Assembly (NCBI GenBank): GCA_963573315.1
Contig: OY752141.1
Location: 3,968,001 to 4,032,000, forward strand
Direction of reading: 5' to 3'
Source: Entomortierella parvispora
Lineage: Eukaryota > Mortierellomycota > Mortierellomycetes > Mortierellales > Mortierellaceae
Length of the DNA stretch: 64,000 nt
Position numbers and translations under genes: made by a program. This document shows positions 47,125 to 59,253 of the stretch, piece after piece (positions within the stretch are counted from its first letter, which is position 1; every line of letters starts with the position of its first letter). The notes under the pieces are model-generated. The model made no database searches. It was not told where the DNA came from and saw only the letters and a program-made list of their open reading frames with translations.

Positions 47125-50100
47125 TTACTGGTCCTTGATCTCGCTGTTTTTACTCTCCTCCTCCCCGTCCAAGGCCTCGTCACTCTGTGGCGAAAACAGA
47201 CACTTCAGAGCTGGCAAGAACTTTGGCAACATGGCGATCTGGCCCAGCTTCACACTCATCAGATCGAAGCAGATACCAATCACAGTCGACTTGTCCTCGC
47301 CTTCAAAATGAGGAATACTTGGGTATCGTTGACTGAAGTGGGTCAAAAGCGTAAACTTGGCGTCCATACCTTCGCCCACCATAATGGCCTCCTGTGTGGT
47401 CGAGTGTTTCTTTGCCAAAGCCTTATCCCGCATCTCTTCCTCAAACGTTGCTTCATGAAGGAGAAGCGTAGCGCCCTCACCAACTTTGACCAAATTGCTG
47501 CAGGGTCTCGTGTCACCTGAATACACAATCTTCCAGCCCTCCTTGTGGGTCATGCTGATTCCATAGGCCCAGGGACAATGGATCACGTCTACAGTCGCAA
47601 TCTCTTCAAATCCCGAGGTCTCCAGCAATCCCTTCAAGGTCTTTTGAGCGTGCTGGCGCAATTTGTTCCTGCTCGGATCACGCCAATAGACAATATCTTC
47701 TGATTCGATATATTGCACGTGTTGGTAGCCAAAATCCTGTGCATCCGACAATTCTCGAAGGAACGTGTTGAACTTTTGGGGCGCAATCAGATACAGAGGA
47801 TCAGTTTCTGCAGTGCGGAGCTAGCATAGTAAAAGCACACGTTATTTCTCTCTTCCTTCATGTTACCACTACTTTGACCAGTTTTCAAGCAATGAGATTC
47901 AGCCTCTCCTTTACCTTGTTCCAGCGGTCAATGATAGAGACAATGCCAAGGTGATGGTCCGCATGCAAATGTGAGATGAAAATTCCCTTCAAGTCCCTAA
48001 TGTGCTTGTCCACAGGACTCAGCTGGTTCGACGACTGACGAGATCCTCCAAACTGACGGAACATCTGTCCATATGTACCCTCGCCTGTATCCAGCAAGAA
48101 CGTTCCGTTATTGACTGAATCCACGAGTGTTGCACTCACTAAGATATGAGACAAAGGAGAATATTAGCTCAAATGTCTGCAAGGATAACACCGCGTTGTA
48201 TTCTTCCTGGTGCCATTGTTACCATTTCGATATTTCGAAGGAATAGAAGATCCTGTGCCTAGTGTTGTGACTACAACGTCTTTTCCTGGAAACTCCTCTG
48301 GCACAATAAAGTCCCTCTGAATCTCTGCGGTGGCCTGCTCTGTCAGATCGTAATACTCTTTCAAATACTCCTTCTCTCCATCCCGCATCCAAGTATAATC
48401 ATCCGTGAATGAGAGAGGGGGTGTCACCTCGTTCGTCTGCAATTCAGTAGAGGGCTCAAACTGAAACTTCAAAAGTGCCTCTGCTGGCTGAACTTTGACC
48501 GGTACTTCCATCCCACTCAACACGTCGTTGGCAAGATCGTGCTCCGCCTCGTTGTCATAATATGGGATTGGGAAAATAGTCTTATCCAGCTTTGACAGTT
48601 TGAAACTCGAGTATGACTGGCCCTTCCAAATCAATCGCTGAGCACAGTAATCTTGGTTGGCGATAATGTGCTGTGTCTCGGAACCAAACCGTTGCATCCA
48701 AGCCTTATACTGGGGGTGACTTAAAACTGTATGGTCTCCGAAATGGATAATGCAGGCCGCGCTCAGCTTGGCGTGCTCGTCAGAGACTGGTTCGTTGCTC
48801 TGGGACTGGTCGTAAAATCTCTCAAATTGCTTCGATCCTACGAGTCCCGAGATGTAGTCAACAGTTGGGCAATCCACGACCATAAAGACGCGTCCAGGGC
48901 GTGCTCCACTGATCACTTGATGAGGAAAGACCTGCTCACCAGACTTCGAAAGGACAGCGTTTCCTTTCATGAGCTCACCAAAGAGTTTTCCAGATGGGAC
49001 ATTCAGATCAAGTGCAGCTTGCTTGTTGAACTTTCCAACATAGTCTGGCGATTGGCAGATATAGCTCAGAGCCACCAGATCAGGACTCGTCCTAGGAAGA
49101 TCCATGAATCGCGGCTTGGGTGGTCGAGGTCCTCCACAGTGATTGGCGGCCTCCGTTTGTGCCTCACGCTCAATCATGTCCACGTCCGTGAGTCTTGTAT
49201 TTGCCTCAACGGTTGAGTTATCACTCTCAGCAGTTGCGCTACGAACACTCTCAACAGCTGTGACAGGAACACTCTTAGCAGTTGCGCTAGAAGCACTCTC
49301 AGCAGCCCGATAACTGGCACGCTTAGCCTTCTTGGACATGGCAGGTAGGTCCGGGCGAGTCAAGCTGAACATGCTGGACAAGATGGATCTTCTCTTGGCC
49401 TGATCATCCAGCTCAATCGTTTGCTCAGGCACCGTGGGCGAGGATTGAAAGACATCAGAGTTCCGCTTGGATCCCGTAGCCACATCTTTGGTCGCTGCCT
49501 CGGACGTCGATTCCGTGGTGAGACCCGCAGCAGCTCCAGATTCGGTGGAGGGCGATGCAGGAGGTGACGCCTTTGATCTGTTGTTGGGAGAACTGGTCGG
49601 CTTAACGATAGTGGGCCATTGGTAAGGCTCTGGACGTTCATAATTCTCGGGATACACGAGGACGGGCGTGACACGCAGATTGTCGTCCTTGAAAGCTGGC
49701 GACTCCTGATTAAACTCGATCGCCTCCAACTCCATGTTGTTCCTGTACACGAAATGTCTGGTTGAGGTCAATGCGTGCGTCAAGTTCTCGGCTCCCATGA
49801 CCTTCATATTTCTGATGCCCGCATCCGACAAGGTCAAAAGCATTCCTGAAAATAAAAACAAAAAAGAAAGTAACGGGAAAAGAGCGCGTCAATACGTTGA
49901 CCTCATATCAAGGACCAACAGTCAAAAAGGAGCATTAGCTTGACAAAATCTCACCTGGAAGACCTCCCATCACATCCCAGTGGGTACGCGTCAGGAACAC
50001 GGTCTTGAGTTTCGAGAACCGCAGCTTGGACTCCATGCACAGTCTCTGGGTGCCCTCGCCACAGTTGATCAGATAACGCTGCGAATCGAAATGAAAGACC

Positions 50101-50156
50101 ACCGAAGGTGGGCAATCCGCCGTGCCGGCGCTCAGGATTTGGAGGTAGCCCTTCAT
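47125..50156 (-). CDS. tRNase Z, long form (ELAC2-type 3' tRNA endonuclease)
   Basis: Removes 3' trailers from tRNA precursors in nucleus and mitochondria. Exons 50156-49955, 49845-48223, 48138-47915 and 47820-47125 give 914 residues, the size range of long tRNase Z. The N-terminal half is the degenerate metallo-beta-lactamase copy (YLINCGEGTQRL, FLTRTHWDVMGGLPG). It is followed by a Ser/Ala-rich linker (about 49250-49600) and the catalytic half: GTGSSIPSKYRNVSATLV, LLDTGEGTYGQM, the HxHxDH zinc site in SHLHADHHLG, YSGDTRP, and the HEATFEEEM loop. The frame stays open upstream to about 50480 without an ATG and encodes an Arg/Ser-rich stretch, possibly a mitochondrial signal started at a non-ATG codon. 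The 3' end converges on the SFT2-like gene. Confidence 0.9.
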
Positions 50157-50592
50157 GCTGGATCGATTTGAGGTAGAAAAGGGTCTCGGAGCAGAATAGA
50201 TAATGGAAAGTTTCCAGAGGGGAAGCGACGCAGTAAGTAACGGCTGCACAGTTGGGGGTGAAAGAAGACAAGGAAATTTCCGCCGAGAGGTTCTTGCTGT
50301 CTGAACGCTGCGCGTAATGAAGAAACGTCGGGTTGAATGCAGAGAGGGTACAAGGGAGGAGGGGACGAGCGGTCGCAGTGACCAATGGGTGGCTCTCAAG
50401 GACTGAATATTGAGATTCTTTGGGATGAGAGGACGACAGGGAAAGAGTAGGCAGTGAATGAGAGTAGGCCAATGCAACAATGGAGCAGGTGGAGGCGAAG
50501 CATGGTTGTTGACTCCAAAAAAACAAGTGACTGCTCTTGCACATCGGCAAAAAATTCACATATAATGTGTCTACAAGTATCCTTCGCGATTT
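50157..50592. other. Upstream region of tRNase Z
   Basis: Gap of 436 bp. About 320 bp of it is open in the tRNase Z frame but lacks an ATG. A short ATG-started frame in another register also begins here and could act as an upstream ORF. Nothing else is seen. Confidence 0.45.
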
Positions 50593-52782
50593 CTACGACA
50601 CGATCTCCCACTCGCTCGACCCTCCAGCTTCACCTGGCTCAAGAAGCCCTTCCATGAACCCCAGGTGAACGCTTTCGAAATCGTGCAAATGCTCACCCTC
50701 CAATCCAAGGTACACATCGACGCCTGTTGCCGTTCCTTCTACATCCGACGATCCTGATCTAGGTACCAAGGGTGCGCTATCCATGATGACGCACATGCCC
50801 TCGCCTCCACCAAAGCCTCCAGGCCCGATCCGAACTTTTAAAGGCTGTCCTTGGCCAAAGTTAAGCGAGTACATGTTCAGCTTCCTGAAGGACCAGACCA
50901 TAAAATCCATACCAAACGGGTTCTCGCTTGTCGTTTCAATCAAATGAGGATGTTCCTGCTTTTGAATCCAGGTGATAGTCGATCGGATTTGCTCTGGTGT
51001 CTGCAAGAGAAGTTCGTCGCGTAGCAGTCTTGAAGGGAGGGACAGTGGCGTAGTAAGAAGCGAATGGACAGGCATTTGAACGAATATCGATCTACAAGAT
51101 TGGAGAACAAAGACAACGATATCGATATCGATTAGAAAGACGTTGGCATTCCAAGCTCTTGAGATGAGGCCAAGGCAATGAACTTACAGGATCGCATTTC
51201 CGATATAACCCTCCGCAATTTCCGGCGTGATCCGCTTCCGGATATCCATAACAACCCCACACATCAGTTTACAATCCGGTTCCATTCTCCGGGCAATCGT
51301 CGACATCTTCCACAAGTACGCAATCAAAGAATCGCCTGTAGACACCCACTTGTCACTGATCTCCTTGTCGTCCGCGGCACAAGCGGCCGCTGCAATATTC
51401 TGTTCTGAGGCCAGCTTCTTGATCCTTTCTAGTTGGGCGCTTGAGAAATGGAAGAGGTGCAGCTGTTCTCCTTCCTGGTAGTTTCGCTCTTCCTGCCCCT
51501 CTAATTCCAACTCGACATCGTCCAAGACCACATGGGGGATCGCCTCGGTCTCTGATGTGACGCCGCTCGGCTCCAACTGCAGCGACTGCAGTCTCTTGTG
51601 AGCGAGCTCCAAGTTTGTACCAATATCATCATCATCATTGACCTCACCGTCTGTCTCGTCCTCACTCTCATCTTCATACTCATCGTCCTGCGTGTCAATC
51701 AGCTCTTCTACTGCGGTCTCCGCATGATTGTCCAGATAGTTATCATACAGAATGGGAGGAGGCGGTGAATGATTCACTCTTTGATGCCTATACACGCCTG
51801 AGCTTCCATTTTCAGCCACCGGCTGCAGTAAGAACGATCGATTCAGGACTGGGAAAGGTGCGAAATCCTTGCCTTGAGTAATTTTGGACCAGGCCTCCAT
51901 GAACGAGACCAAGGACGTTGCGTCCATGACGGATGAATCCATGGCTACGCCCATAATCAATGACTTGTCCTGGGTATAGGTGAGCTGAATCGCCAAAAGC
52001 GGAGGATCCCTCAGAGATGCAGGATAGAGTCCCACGGGGAATAGCTGTGGGGGCAGGATAGAGTCTTGATAATCTCCACGGCGGATCCGATCCATGGATA
52101 CGGTCGTGTCTGCAACTGCAAAAAGAACGCCGCGGTCGTTACATTCGATATAAGGTCTCTTGGGAAGTCCGGAGCTATTGCTACTGCTGTTGTCCTGGAT
52201 GCCTTCGGAACTGACGCGGCCGGCGAGAGGGAAAAAATCTGTCAAAACCAATGCCAAGGAGGCCTCCAGAAGCATCGGGTCCATGAATGCTGTCTGATGA
52301 TAGTGGTCGTACTGTCGTGCTTTTGCCTTGGCTCTTGATTTTTTTGATCTTGTGGTCGGTGAGGACGACGCTGACTGTTGTTGTGATCCGGTGCTGGGCG
52401 GCATGGCCTGTTGGGTAGGTTGGGAAGTTGGTGGTGCCTGGAAAAAGTATAAGAGGCGGGTATAGATGCGAGGTTTTGCAAGATCGAGACTGGACAGCTC
52501 TAGTCGTGGAGGACGCAGAGACGAACTATGACGTCCTTTGCTGAGTAGGTCATTCTCTATTTCCTCCCAGTCCTCATTATCTGCACCGGGGACAGGCTCG
52601 AGCTCTGTTGGAGTGACGGGCGGGACAAGCTGCCGATAACGGAGCTTGGTCTGGGGTGTTGAATGGACGTATTCGTTTGATGTAGTATGGTGCACAGGCG
52701 ACGAATGGCTGGCGGCCGTAGACGATGGGCTCGAGCGCTGGTCTGCAGTCTTCTCGGCCACCGCGGCGGTCTCGAGGGTCAT
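50593..52782 (-). CDS. BAHD/HXXXD-type acyltransferase-like protein lacking the catalytic His
   Basis: Two exons (52782-51188 and 51091-50593) give 697 residues. The fold is that of CoA-dependent BAHD acyltransferases: an N-terminal half with TDFFPLAGRVSSEG, the central IQLTYTQDKSLIMGVAMDSS then VMDATSLVSFMEAWSKI, an acidic Asp/Glu-rich insert (about 51640-51700), and a C-terminal half with the DFGWG-like position. The motif that should read H-x-x-x-D reads S-S-V-M-D, so the base histidine is Ser. DFGWG reads NFGQG. The enzyme may be inactive or use another mechanism. It could alternatively be a structural or regulatory paralogue. The N-terminal 100 residues are Ser/Pro-rich. The start Met (52782) was chosen over an upstream in-frame hydrophobic stretch that has no motif. 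Confidence 0.75.
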
Positions 52783-53025
52783 GGGCGCTGAATTCACGAG
52801 GGCAACGGAGAATAAAAAATAAACAGCAAAGGGGGACGGAGAATAAGAGAGATAAGAGAGCTGACAAAATGAAGAGAAGGGAGAGAAAGGATGGGGAAAG
52901 AGAAGGAAATGAGAGACAGCCAAAGTCGATGGATGCATTGCAATGTTGGCCAAGAAAGGGAGAAGCAATGTCTGCACGTGGGATCTCCGCTTAAGGGGTG
53001 CAAGATGTTTTATTCAAGATGGTAT

Positions 53026-55705
53026 CTAGTGAGCGGTGCCTACCTCTCCAGGGACCGACACGCTTCCCGGAGAACCCTTCAATGGGCCAGCTGGTGTTGA
53101 TACAGATGAATCTTGAACCGGTGAGGACGGACGCGTCGAGTTGGCGGTTGTACTCGACGAAGGAAAGTTTGTGGCGCTCCACGATCCGTCGAGAACGGCC
53201 TCAATTGTCTTGTTGAGATGTTTCTCATCGTAGATTGGACGATCCGATGCAGGATCCCGTCGTCCCTGACAGGGCACGCACTCAATTCCTAGTTTCTCGA
53301 TCCCCCAAGTATCCACCTGAACCTCTGAATTATCCAAGTAGATCAGATGAGTGATGTACTTTGAGGGTTTGTACTCCTTGGGCCAATGCTGGCCCGACAA
53401 CTTGAGAGACGAGTTCAAGGCTCCAGCAAGCGCCCAGATGAAATCCAGAGCGGTGTAGTCGGGTGTCTCACGATCGTTCGTTCCGTTCAACATAAAAATC
53501 TTGTTCTTCAATGATCTTGACTCGGCAATGCCTCGGCCCACATCCTTTAAGATCAAACAGGGGATAATCGAGGTGTATAATGATCCAATGGAGTAAATCA
53601 ATGTCTCCATCTCTGCCAGCGAGCAGAGTAACTTTGGGTTTGGTGGTGGGAAGATCTCTTGACCATACTCATTGATGTAGTAGAGTCTTGAAATACGTGA
53701 CTGGAGCGAGCTCGAACGGGTTGGGGTCTTGTCAAAATGGATATTGTTCTGGATCAACTTCAGGGTCGAAAAGCTATCCTCTTGTTGCGAGGACGAGATC
53801 ATTGTGGCTAGATCGGGCGTTTTTGATCCGTCCGGAGTGGTGGATGCCGAAACCGCACTGGGTCGGACATTGGCTTTACCATTGAAGCTGTCACCAGAGG
53901 CAGCCAGAGATGGGTGTGAGATTGCACATTGACCCAAGATAGTATGTCCATCCTTGAGCAATGCTGCGATTGCGATCCCATGATTGGTATTGATCACTGG
54001 GATGACCCGTGTGGGTTCTGTTATCCCAGTAATGGCCGCGAACAGAAAGATGGCCGACTCGAGTGATCCAAAGAACATGCGCGCGCCAGTGAGAAAAAAG
54101 TTGCCAATGGAGCCGTTTGCAAAGGAAAAACGTTTGTGGGCACGCTTGAGGATCTCGGACTGAATATAGATCAGGAATCCCCGGATAACCTCCTTCTTTT
54201 CCGAAGGGATGTGCAACCACAACCTAAGGTTACACCGCCAATGAGAATGTTGTTGACGTCAGTTGGCAGAACAACAACACAAGCGCAATGCATCTCCTGC
54301 ACACAGACAATAACTTGTTTACACAAGCACAACGGCAACACAACAACATTCCTTACCTGTGGCTGCCCTCGACAATTTCAACCCATTCATTTTTGATGGC
54401 ATTCTCATCTCCATGTCCTGGAAGGCGGTAACCCAGAAGCTCTTGGATTGCGGTCCTGCCAATATCAGAAGCGTCTGGCTTGATCAAACGAATCAGCCTC
54501 GAGCGGATATCGCCAATGGCGGGTCCATCCAGTACACGCAAAATCTCGCTTGTCGAACCTCCGTTATCAGAGATGCCCACTATGAAGTTGCATTGAACAA
54601 GAGAATGTTAATATTTGCTATCGCGGGGGGGCTACGTGTTTGCGATCATTGAAAGCCTATGAGTAGCAAAAAATAGAACGCGCTGCTGCAAATAACTCGC
54701 CCCTGTCTGAATCCTGAGAGCAGCAGTCTCTTTGTCGGATCAGCCTCTGCCATGCCAAAGGTACACAGCATGCCCGCGATACTTGCTAGTGTGATGCAGA
54801 AACAGCAGCCTGTGTACAATGAGACATTTTCTGTCTACAGGACGTTCTGTGCGCCTCAGTCTGAATTTCACCTCTCCTGAAGGATCCATGTGCAGAGAGA
54901 GGCCACCGTTGCGCTATTTCCGATTATGAAAAACTATTTCCTCTCCAAACTTACACACGTAGGTGACATTGGGCGTCATGTCCTGAAGAAGCTGGACCAA
55001 AGAGTTGCAGGCCGTGCCACCGGAAAAGACCAGGATGCCAGCATCTGGTCCGCCTCGGGGAATTTCAGAGGTGGTCGATTGTGAAGACGACAAGCCATGT
55101 AGTGGGGCCGTATTGGAGGGCAAATGGAGTCCAAGCGGGTTGGGCACAGTCTGACATGCTGTTGCTGGGTCGGTCTGATGCATTCCTGATGTACCCGAGG
55201 GAATGTGAGCTGCTTCAGAAAGTGGTCGGCTGCCACCATTCGAAACGACATGTTTTTGTCCAGAACTGCCAACAGTCGGCGATTTAGGGTCACTGATGCT
55301 CAGCTTTTTGTTGAATGAAGGCAAAATGGGAAGGACAATGGCCTCTCCATTCTTGTAACCTGGACCGTTGCCGATGAGCGGTCCCGACATGCCTGGTAAT
55401 GAGTTCATTTCGGAGGTTGCTGCTTCTGGTCTTGGGGTGGTGGTGGTGGTGGTGGTCTGTTTGCTAAGTGCTGCTTCCGTTGTTGTTGCTGTTGATGTTG
55501 ATGTTGATGCTGATGCTGGTGTTGAAGACGAGGACAAGGACAAAGAGGCAGAGGTCAGGGAGAGGGAAGCGACCAGAGTTCCTGCAGTGGAGGCAGAGGA
55601 GGCAGAGGCGGTGGTGAAGGAAGAGGAGGTGGACAGGTCAGAACAAGCAGAGAGAGCTGGGGATGGAGGAGAGCTGCCGTTGCTGTTATCGTGGCGAGAG
55701 CTCAT
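53026..55705 (-). CDS. CofD/YvcK-like (UPF0052) protein
   Basis: Exons 55705-54955, 54579-54357 and 54223-53026 give 723 residues. The family includes bacterial YvcK (a cell-envelope/gluconeogenesis regulator that binds UDP-sugars) and archaeal CofD (a 2-phospho-L-lactate transferase); the fungal members, such as yeast YNL011C, have no established role. Visible signatures are the nucleotide-binding ILVFSGGTACNSLVQLL, then LGISDNGGSTSEILRVL after the first splice, PAIGDIRSRLIRL, and the later LFAAITGI and INTNHGIAIAALL. The first 200 residues are a Ser/Thr-rich tail of low complexity. The 375-bp first intron ends in TAG. The gene lies 243 bp upstream of the acyltransferase-like gene, on the same strand. 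Confidence 0.85.
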
Positions 55706-57020
55706 GACAAATGCTGGGATAGGAGGGAAAAGATTTGTTTGTGCGATTGATAACAAACGCACTGGATGCAAATGTGAAGGGGGGAGGGAAGGATCAAGAG
55801 AAGAAAGGAGAGAGGGCGGGCTAGTATCGAGTGGGGTCAAGAGGGCTGGAAGGAGGGGCAGAAAGGAAGGGAGGATTGAGAATGCTTTTGAGAAGAAGAA
55901 GAAAAAGAAAGGGAAATGAACAGGACAAGAAGGAAGGGAAGGGGGGCCGTTTCCTGATCGTGTGGGTCTCTGCGCATGTGTGGAGAGAGACGTCAAAAGA
56001 TGAAGATTCAGAGTCATCGGTCCCAGGGATTTTGTTTGGATATTTTATACTGGCTTTTTTGCTCCTCACTCAGACATGGGTTCGAATCTGATTCGTCCAC
56101 TTGGTCCCTTCTGCGCGTGCCATCTCCATCATACCGTCAGAATCAGCACCAGGAGGTCGATGACGATCAGGGCTCTCCTCTCGCTCTCGTCTGGCTTGTC
56201 CCCATTCCTGTCTAACCGCACTTCCATTTTCCATCTCTGACTCCTGTTGTCTATCTACCATCCTTTCTTGACGCGTCAAGACCCCAATTCCATCCCCATT
56301 CTCCTCTTTGGAAAAGCCGAGCAACGTCCTCTTGAGATCTGGACAAACAGGCTCGAAATGAGCACACACGTGTTTGACTTGCCCGATTGCACATTAGCAC
56401 CCAACTCAGATCCGAACGGACAACAGCGCCATGTGATGTCTATCAATCGCCTGTGTGGAAATGCAAATGTCGCGTGTCCATAGGCGAGGCCACAGTCGTC
56501 TTCAGTACATAGTTGATATCCACCGGTTCAAGGATGTGCCCGTCACCAAACTGCAGAACTCTCTCTCTCCAAAAGAAGAGACAGAGCGCTGCCTTGAATG
56601 ACCGTAGTCCATGAATGAACTTTTTTGAACGAGACAGTGGACGTGGAAGAGACTGAAAAAGAAAACGACATGATCGCCATATCCCACCCCTTCAAATTTC
56701 AGTCAAGATGGAGATTTCAACCGGACCAAGAGGCCAGATGCGCAATGCTTGTGCAACACATACGCGAGCGCGACCTTGCAAGATGCTCAACGTTGCTTTT
56801 CTCGAAGCCTTCGTATACCGGCCTGTCCTCTCCCGCTCGCAACTCAGTATTCTCGCAGGATAACGAAAGGAAATGCCCCCAATCCAAGCCATCAGAGATC
56901 AAAAAGACCACTGCGACCTTTTCTTTCACCTCTTCTTTCACCTCTTCTTTCTCCGCTTTTCTCCCTTCTTTTGTTCCATTTCCACACCCCAACTCCCACT
57001 CCCACACCCGATCAGGCACG
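55706..57020. other. Divergent intergenic region, no gene seen
   Basis: About 1.3 kb between the CofD-like gene (-) and the F-box gene (+). There is a purine-rich strand at 55780-55960 and pyrimidine-rich DNA before the F-box start. An open frame from 56625 runs into the F-box gene but its upstream part looks non-coding. Confidence 0.5.
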
Positions 57021-58031
57021 ATGGTCGACATTTACTCCGTCTTGGATATCCCTGAGCTCCTGGATCACATTTGTGCCCAACTCACCACATCCCAACGAAA
57101 CCAATGTGTCCTCGTCTCACGCAGGTGGAGAGAACTATTCACGCCCCAGCTCTGGGCAGAGATGCACCATGTTCAGGAGACGTTCTTTCAAGATGAAGTA
57201 TTCCGCAATAAGGCCCGGTCATACAGGCACCTCATCCAGTCATTATTCACCTCGTCTGACAAGGTCCTCGACGCTGTAAACTTGATCTTTGAACATGAGG
57301 ATTTCACTCCGCGACGAGGAGAATCTCGAATGCAGCGACTGGTCGACTTCGCCGACGACCTTCCCTTGACCGAATTGCGTCTACTCGATCTTTCCTGGAG
57401 TGGACAACAGAAGCAAAACCGGCGAACGAACGATGCAGATTGGGGAGAGTACACCTGGGATTTCTCCTGTTTGTGCCTTGTTCAAAAGAGTCCACATCTG
57501 GTCAAACTTTCTCTGTGTCTTGCCAGCTTCAACTACAACGAGTTTCCGTGGTGTTTGGAGAGCCTCCATTGCCTCAGAAAACTCTCCTTGAGGGGTTTCC
57601 ATGATGCCCCCATCTTTTTACCCAAGTTGATAGGGTTACTCGATTCTCTCCCGCGCCAGTTGGATGACTTGACTCTTGACTTTGATGTTTTCGTCAAGAA
57701 GAATGAAGTGATCGGCTCTGGCAAAGAGGATCGTCCCCTTGCCCTTACAAAGCTTTCGATCCGAGGCAGCCTCTTCACGATCCCTACTTCGGTCATCTCT
57801 CGTTTGTGTAATAGATGTCCTCGCGTCCATAGGGTATGTCTGCTTGGACAAGGCCAGAGAGGCGCGGACTCACTTCAGACAAGCCTGTCTCTAAAGGAGC
57901 TGATTGAGAAATCAGCTGCGGACAACGGCAATCGTGCTCCTGGAAATCATCGATTCAACCTCTGCACTCCCCATGCTGATAGGGTCGGATCGTCCATTCC
58001 CATCAGCGCTTCTTCTCGTGAGTTCGCCTAG
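57021..58031 (+). CDS. F-box protein with LRR-like repeats
   Basis: Substrate adaptor of SCF ubiquitin ligases by family. The single frame gives 336 residues. The F-box is at residues 7-45 (VLDIPELLDHICAQLTTSQR, CVLVSRRWRELFTPQLW), ending with the usual Trp. LRR-like segments follow: LTELRLLDLSW, LVKLSLCLASF, LRKLSLRGF, LDDLTLDFDVF and LTKLSIRGSLF. Such proteins are greatly expanded in Mortierella-type fungi and are often 500-700 residues, so this one is short. The last codons overlap a consensus 5' splice site (TCTC|GTGAGT at about 58018), but no downstream exon with LRR character was found. The stop at 58031 is accepted. Confidence 0.8.
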   Translation: MVDIYSVLDIPELLDHICAQLTTSQRNQCVLVSRRWRELFTPQLWAEMHHVQETFFQDEVFRNKARSYRHLIQSLFTSSDKVLDAVNLIFEHEDFTPRRGESRMQRLVDFADDLPLTELRLLDLSWSGQQKQNRRTNDADWGEYTWDFSCLCLVQKSPHLVKLSLCLASFNYNEFPWCLESLHCLRKLSLRGFHDAPIFLPKLIGLLDSLPRQLDDLTLDFDVFVKKNEVIGSGKEDRPLALTKLSIRGSLFTIPTSVISRLCNRCPRVHRVCLLGQGQRGADSLQTSLSLKELIEKSAADNGNRAPGNHRFNLCTPHADRVGSSIPISASSREFA

Positions 58032-59253
58032 GATGCTTTCTCCGTTCTTCATGGACAAAAACCCAGACTAGTTCGAGTAGCATTTTTCAACCAAACACAA
58101 AATAATATGTTGACAGCGGTTGCGCTTCGAGAGTGGGTGTGAGGTCATTGTTGTCATTAACTTTGTTGCCGAAGTATGAACTGCGTGTTGTCCGTTTTCG
58201 GGGTGATATCATGACGATGAGCCCTCTATACATAGTCTTTTCGTAAAAAAAAGCAAAAAGCACCACCGCCAAACCCTGTCGAGACGCGCCTCGCGTTTCT
58301 TGACAATACTACAAGGGGATCTTTCTCTGCAGTTTCCGAGAGCGCCCCATCTGATCTCTGTCTGCGCCACACTGAAGCCACAGCTGGTTCCACGCCGCAC
58401 CCTCTCTTTTTTTTCTCACACATCTTCCTCTTCTTCTTCTGCCACCTCGTCTTCGTTCCTTCTTCCTTTCATCATCCTCATTTGCTATCAGCCCCAATCC
58501 AACCACACTGTTCAATTGAAATGCCCCTCATCAATCTCTCACTCACACCTGTCAGCTCTCGTGGTGCAGACCGACCGAATTCCCTCACGTCCTTAGACGC
58601 AATGGGGTCTCCAGGGCAAGGTCTGCCACATGAATGGGATATAAATACCCATGAACCTCAATTGTGTGGTCGTTTCGAAATTGGCAACTTTGTCATACGG
58701 TTATCATCAACGGAAGCAGCAAGTCCTCTTTCCGAGAAGTCTGCTCAAAAACAGGTTTGAAGGGTAAACTCTTTTTTTTTGGCAACCCTGCCCAAAACAA
58801 AAAAGCCCGACTGTAACCCTCGTTCACCTTGACCGTGCTTTCGCATGGTAGTCTTCGGTAGAGGTCAACCGGATGTCCGTCTGACGGAAAGACAGAGTGA
58901 AAAGGCGGTCGAAAAAGTGTCATTGAAAGGCGCAAGGGACATCTTTAATCCTCTTTGGCGGGCAGCAGTTGCCGCCACGGGTCCAAAAGATCACAAATTT
59001 CTCCTTTGAGCCTGGTCTGTTCCTGAGAACATTGAGTAATTATGACCGCAGACCGAGGACGGTAAAAAAAGGCATGCATGCCTTGCAGCGGTTCTCCCGA
59101 GGAAAGCGCTCTTTTTTGTCGGCTTCTGCTCATCCCTGCTTCTTTTCATTTCCTTCACTGCAGTCGATTCTCCTTCCTCCCTATTTCCCTGCCTACTCTC
59201 CACTCTCTCTTCCCTCTCGATCCCTCGCTCTCACTCTCCCACTCGCCTACACC
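58032..59253. other. Intergenic region, no supported gene
   Basis: This 1.2-kb stretch has a TATA-like GATATAAATA near 58637, pyrimidine-rich DNA before the PLD start, and a 79-codon ATG frame at 58521-58760 with no recognisable features. Confidence 0.5.

Noticed and set aside
55368-55919. 183-codon plus-strand ORF with Val/Glu-rich repeats
   Set aside because: It is the antisense of the Ser/Thr/Ala-rich N-terminus of the CofD-like gene and its purine-rich 5' region, so composition alone keeps it open.
56076-56092. T-loop-like GGGTTCGAATCTG suggesting a tRNA gene
   Set aside because: No paired T-stem and no acceptor, D or anticodon arms around it; the similar matches near 1483 and 10378 fail in the same way.
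58521-58760. Possible small gene of 79 codons upstream of the PLD-like gene
   Set aside because: No domain, no sign of splicing, and it overlaps a TATA-like element; more likely promoter or leader DNA.
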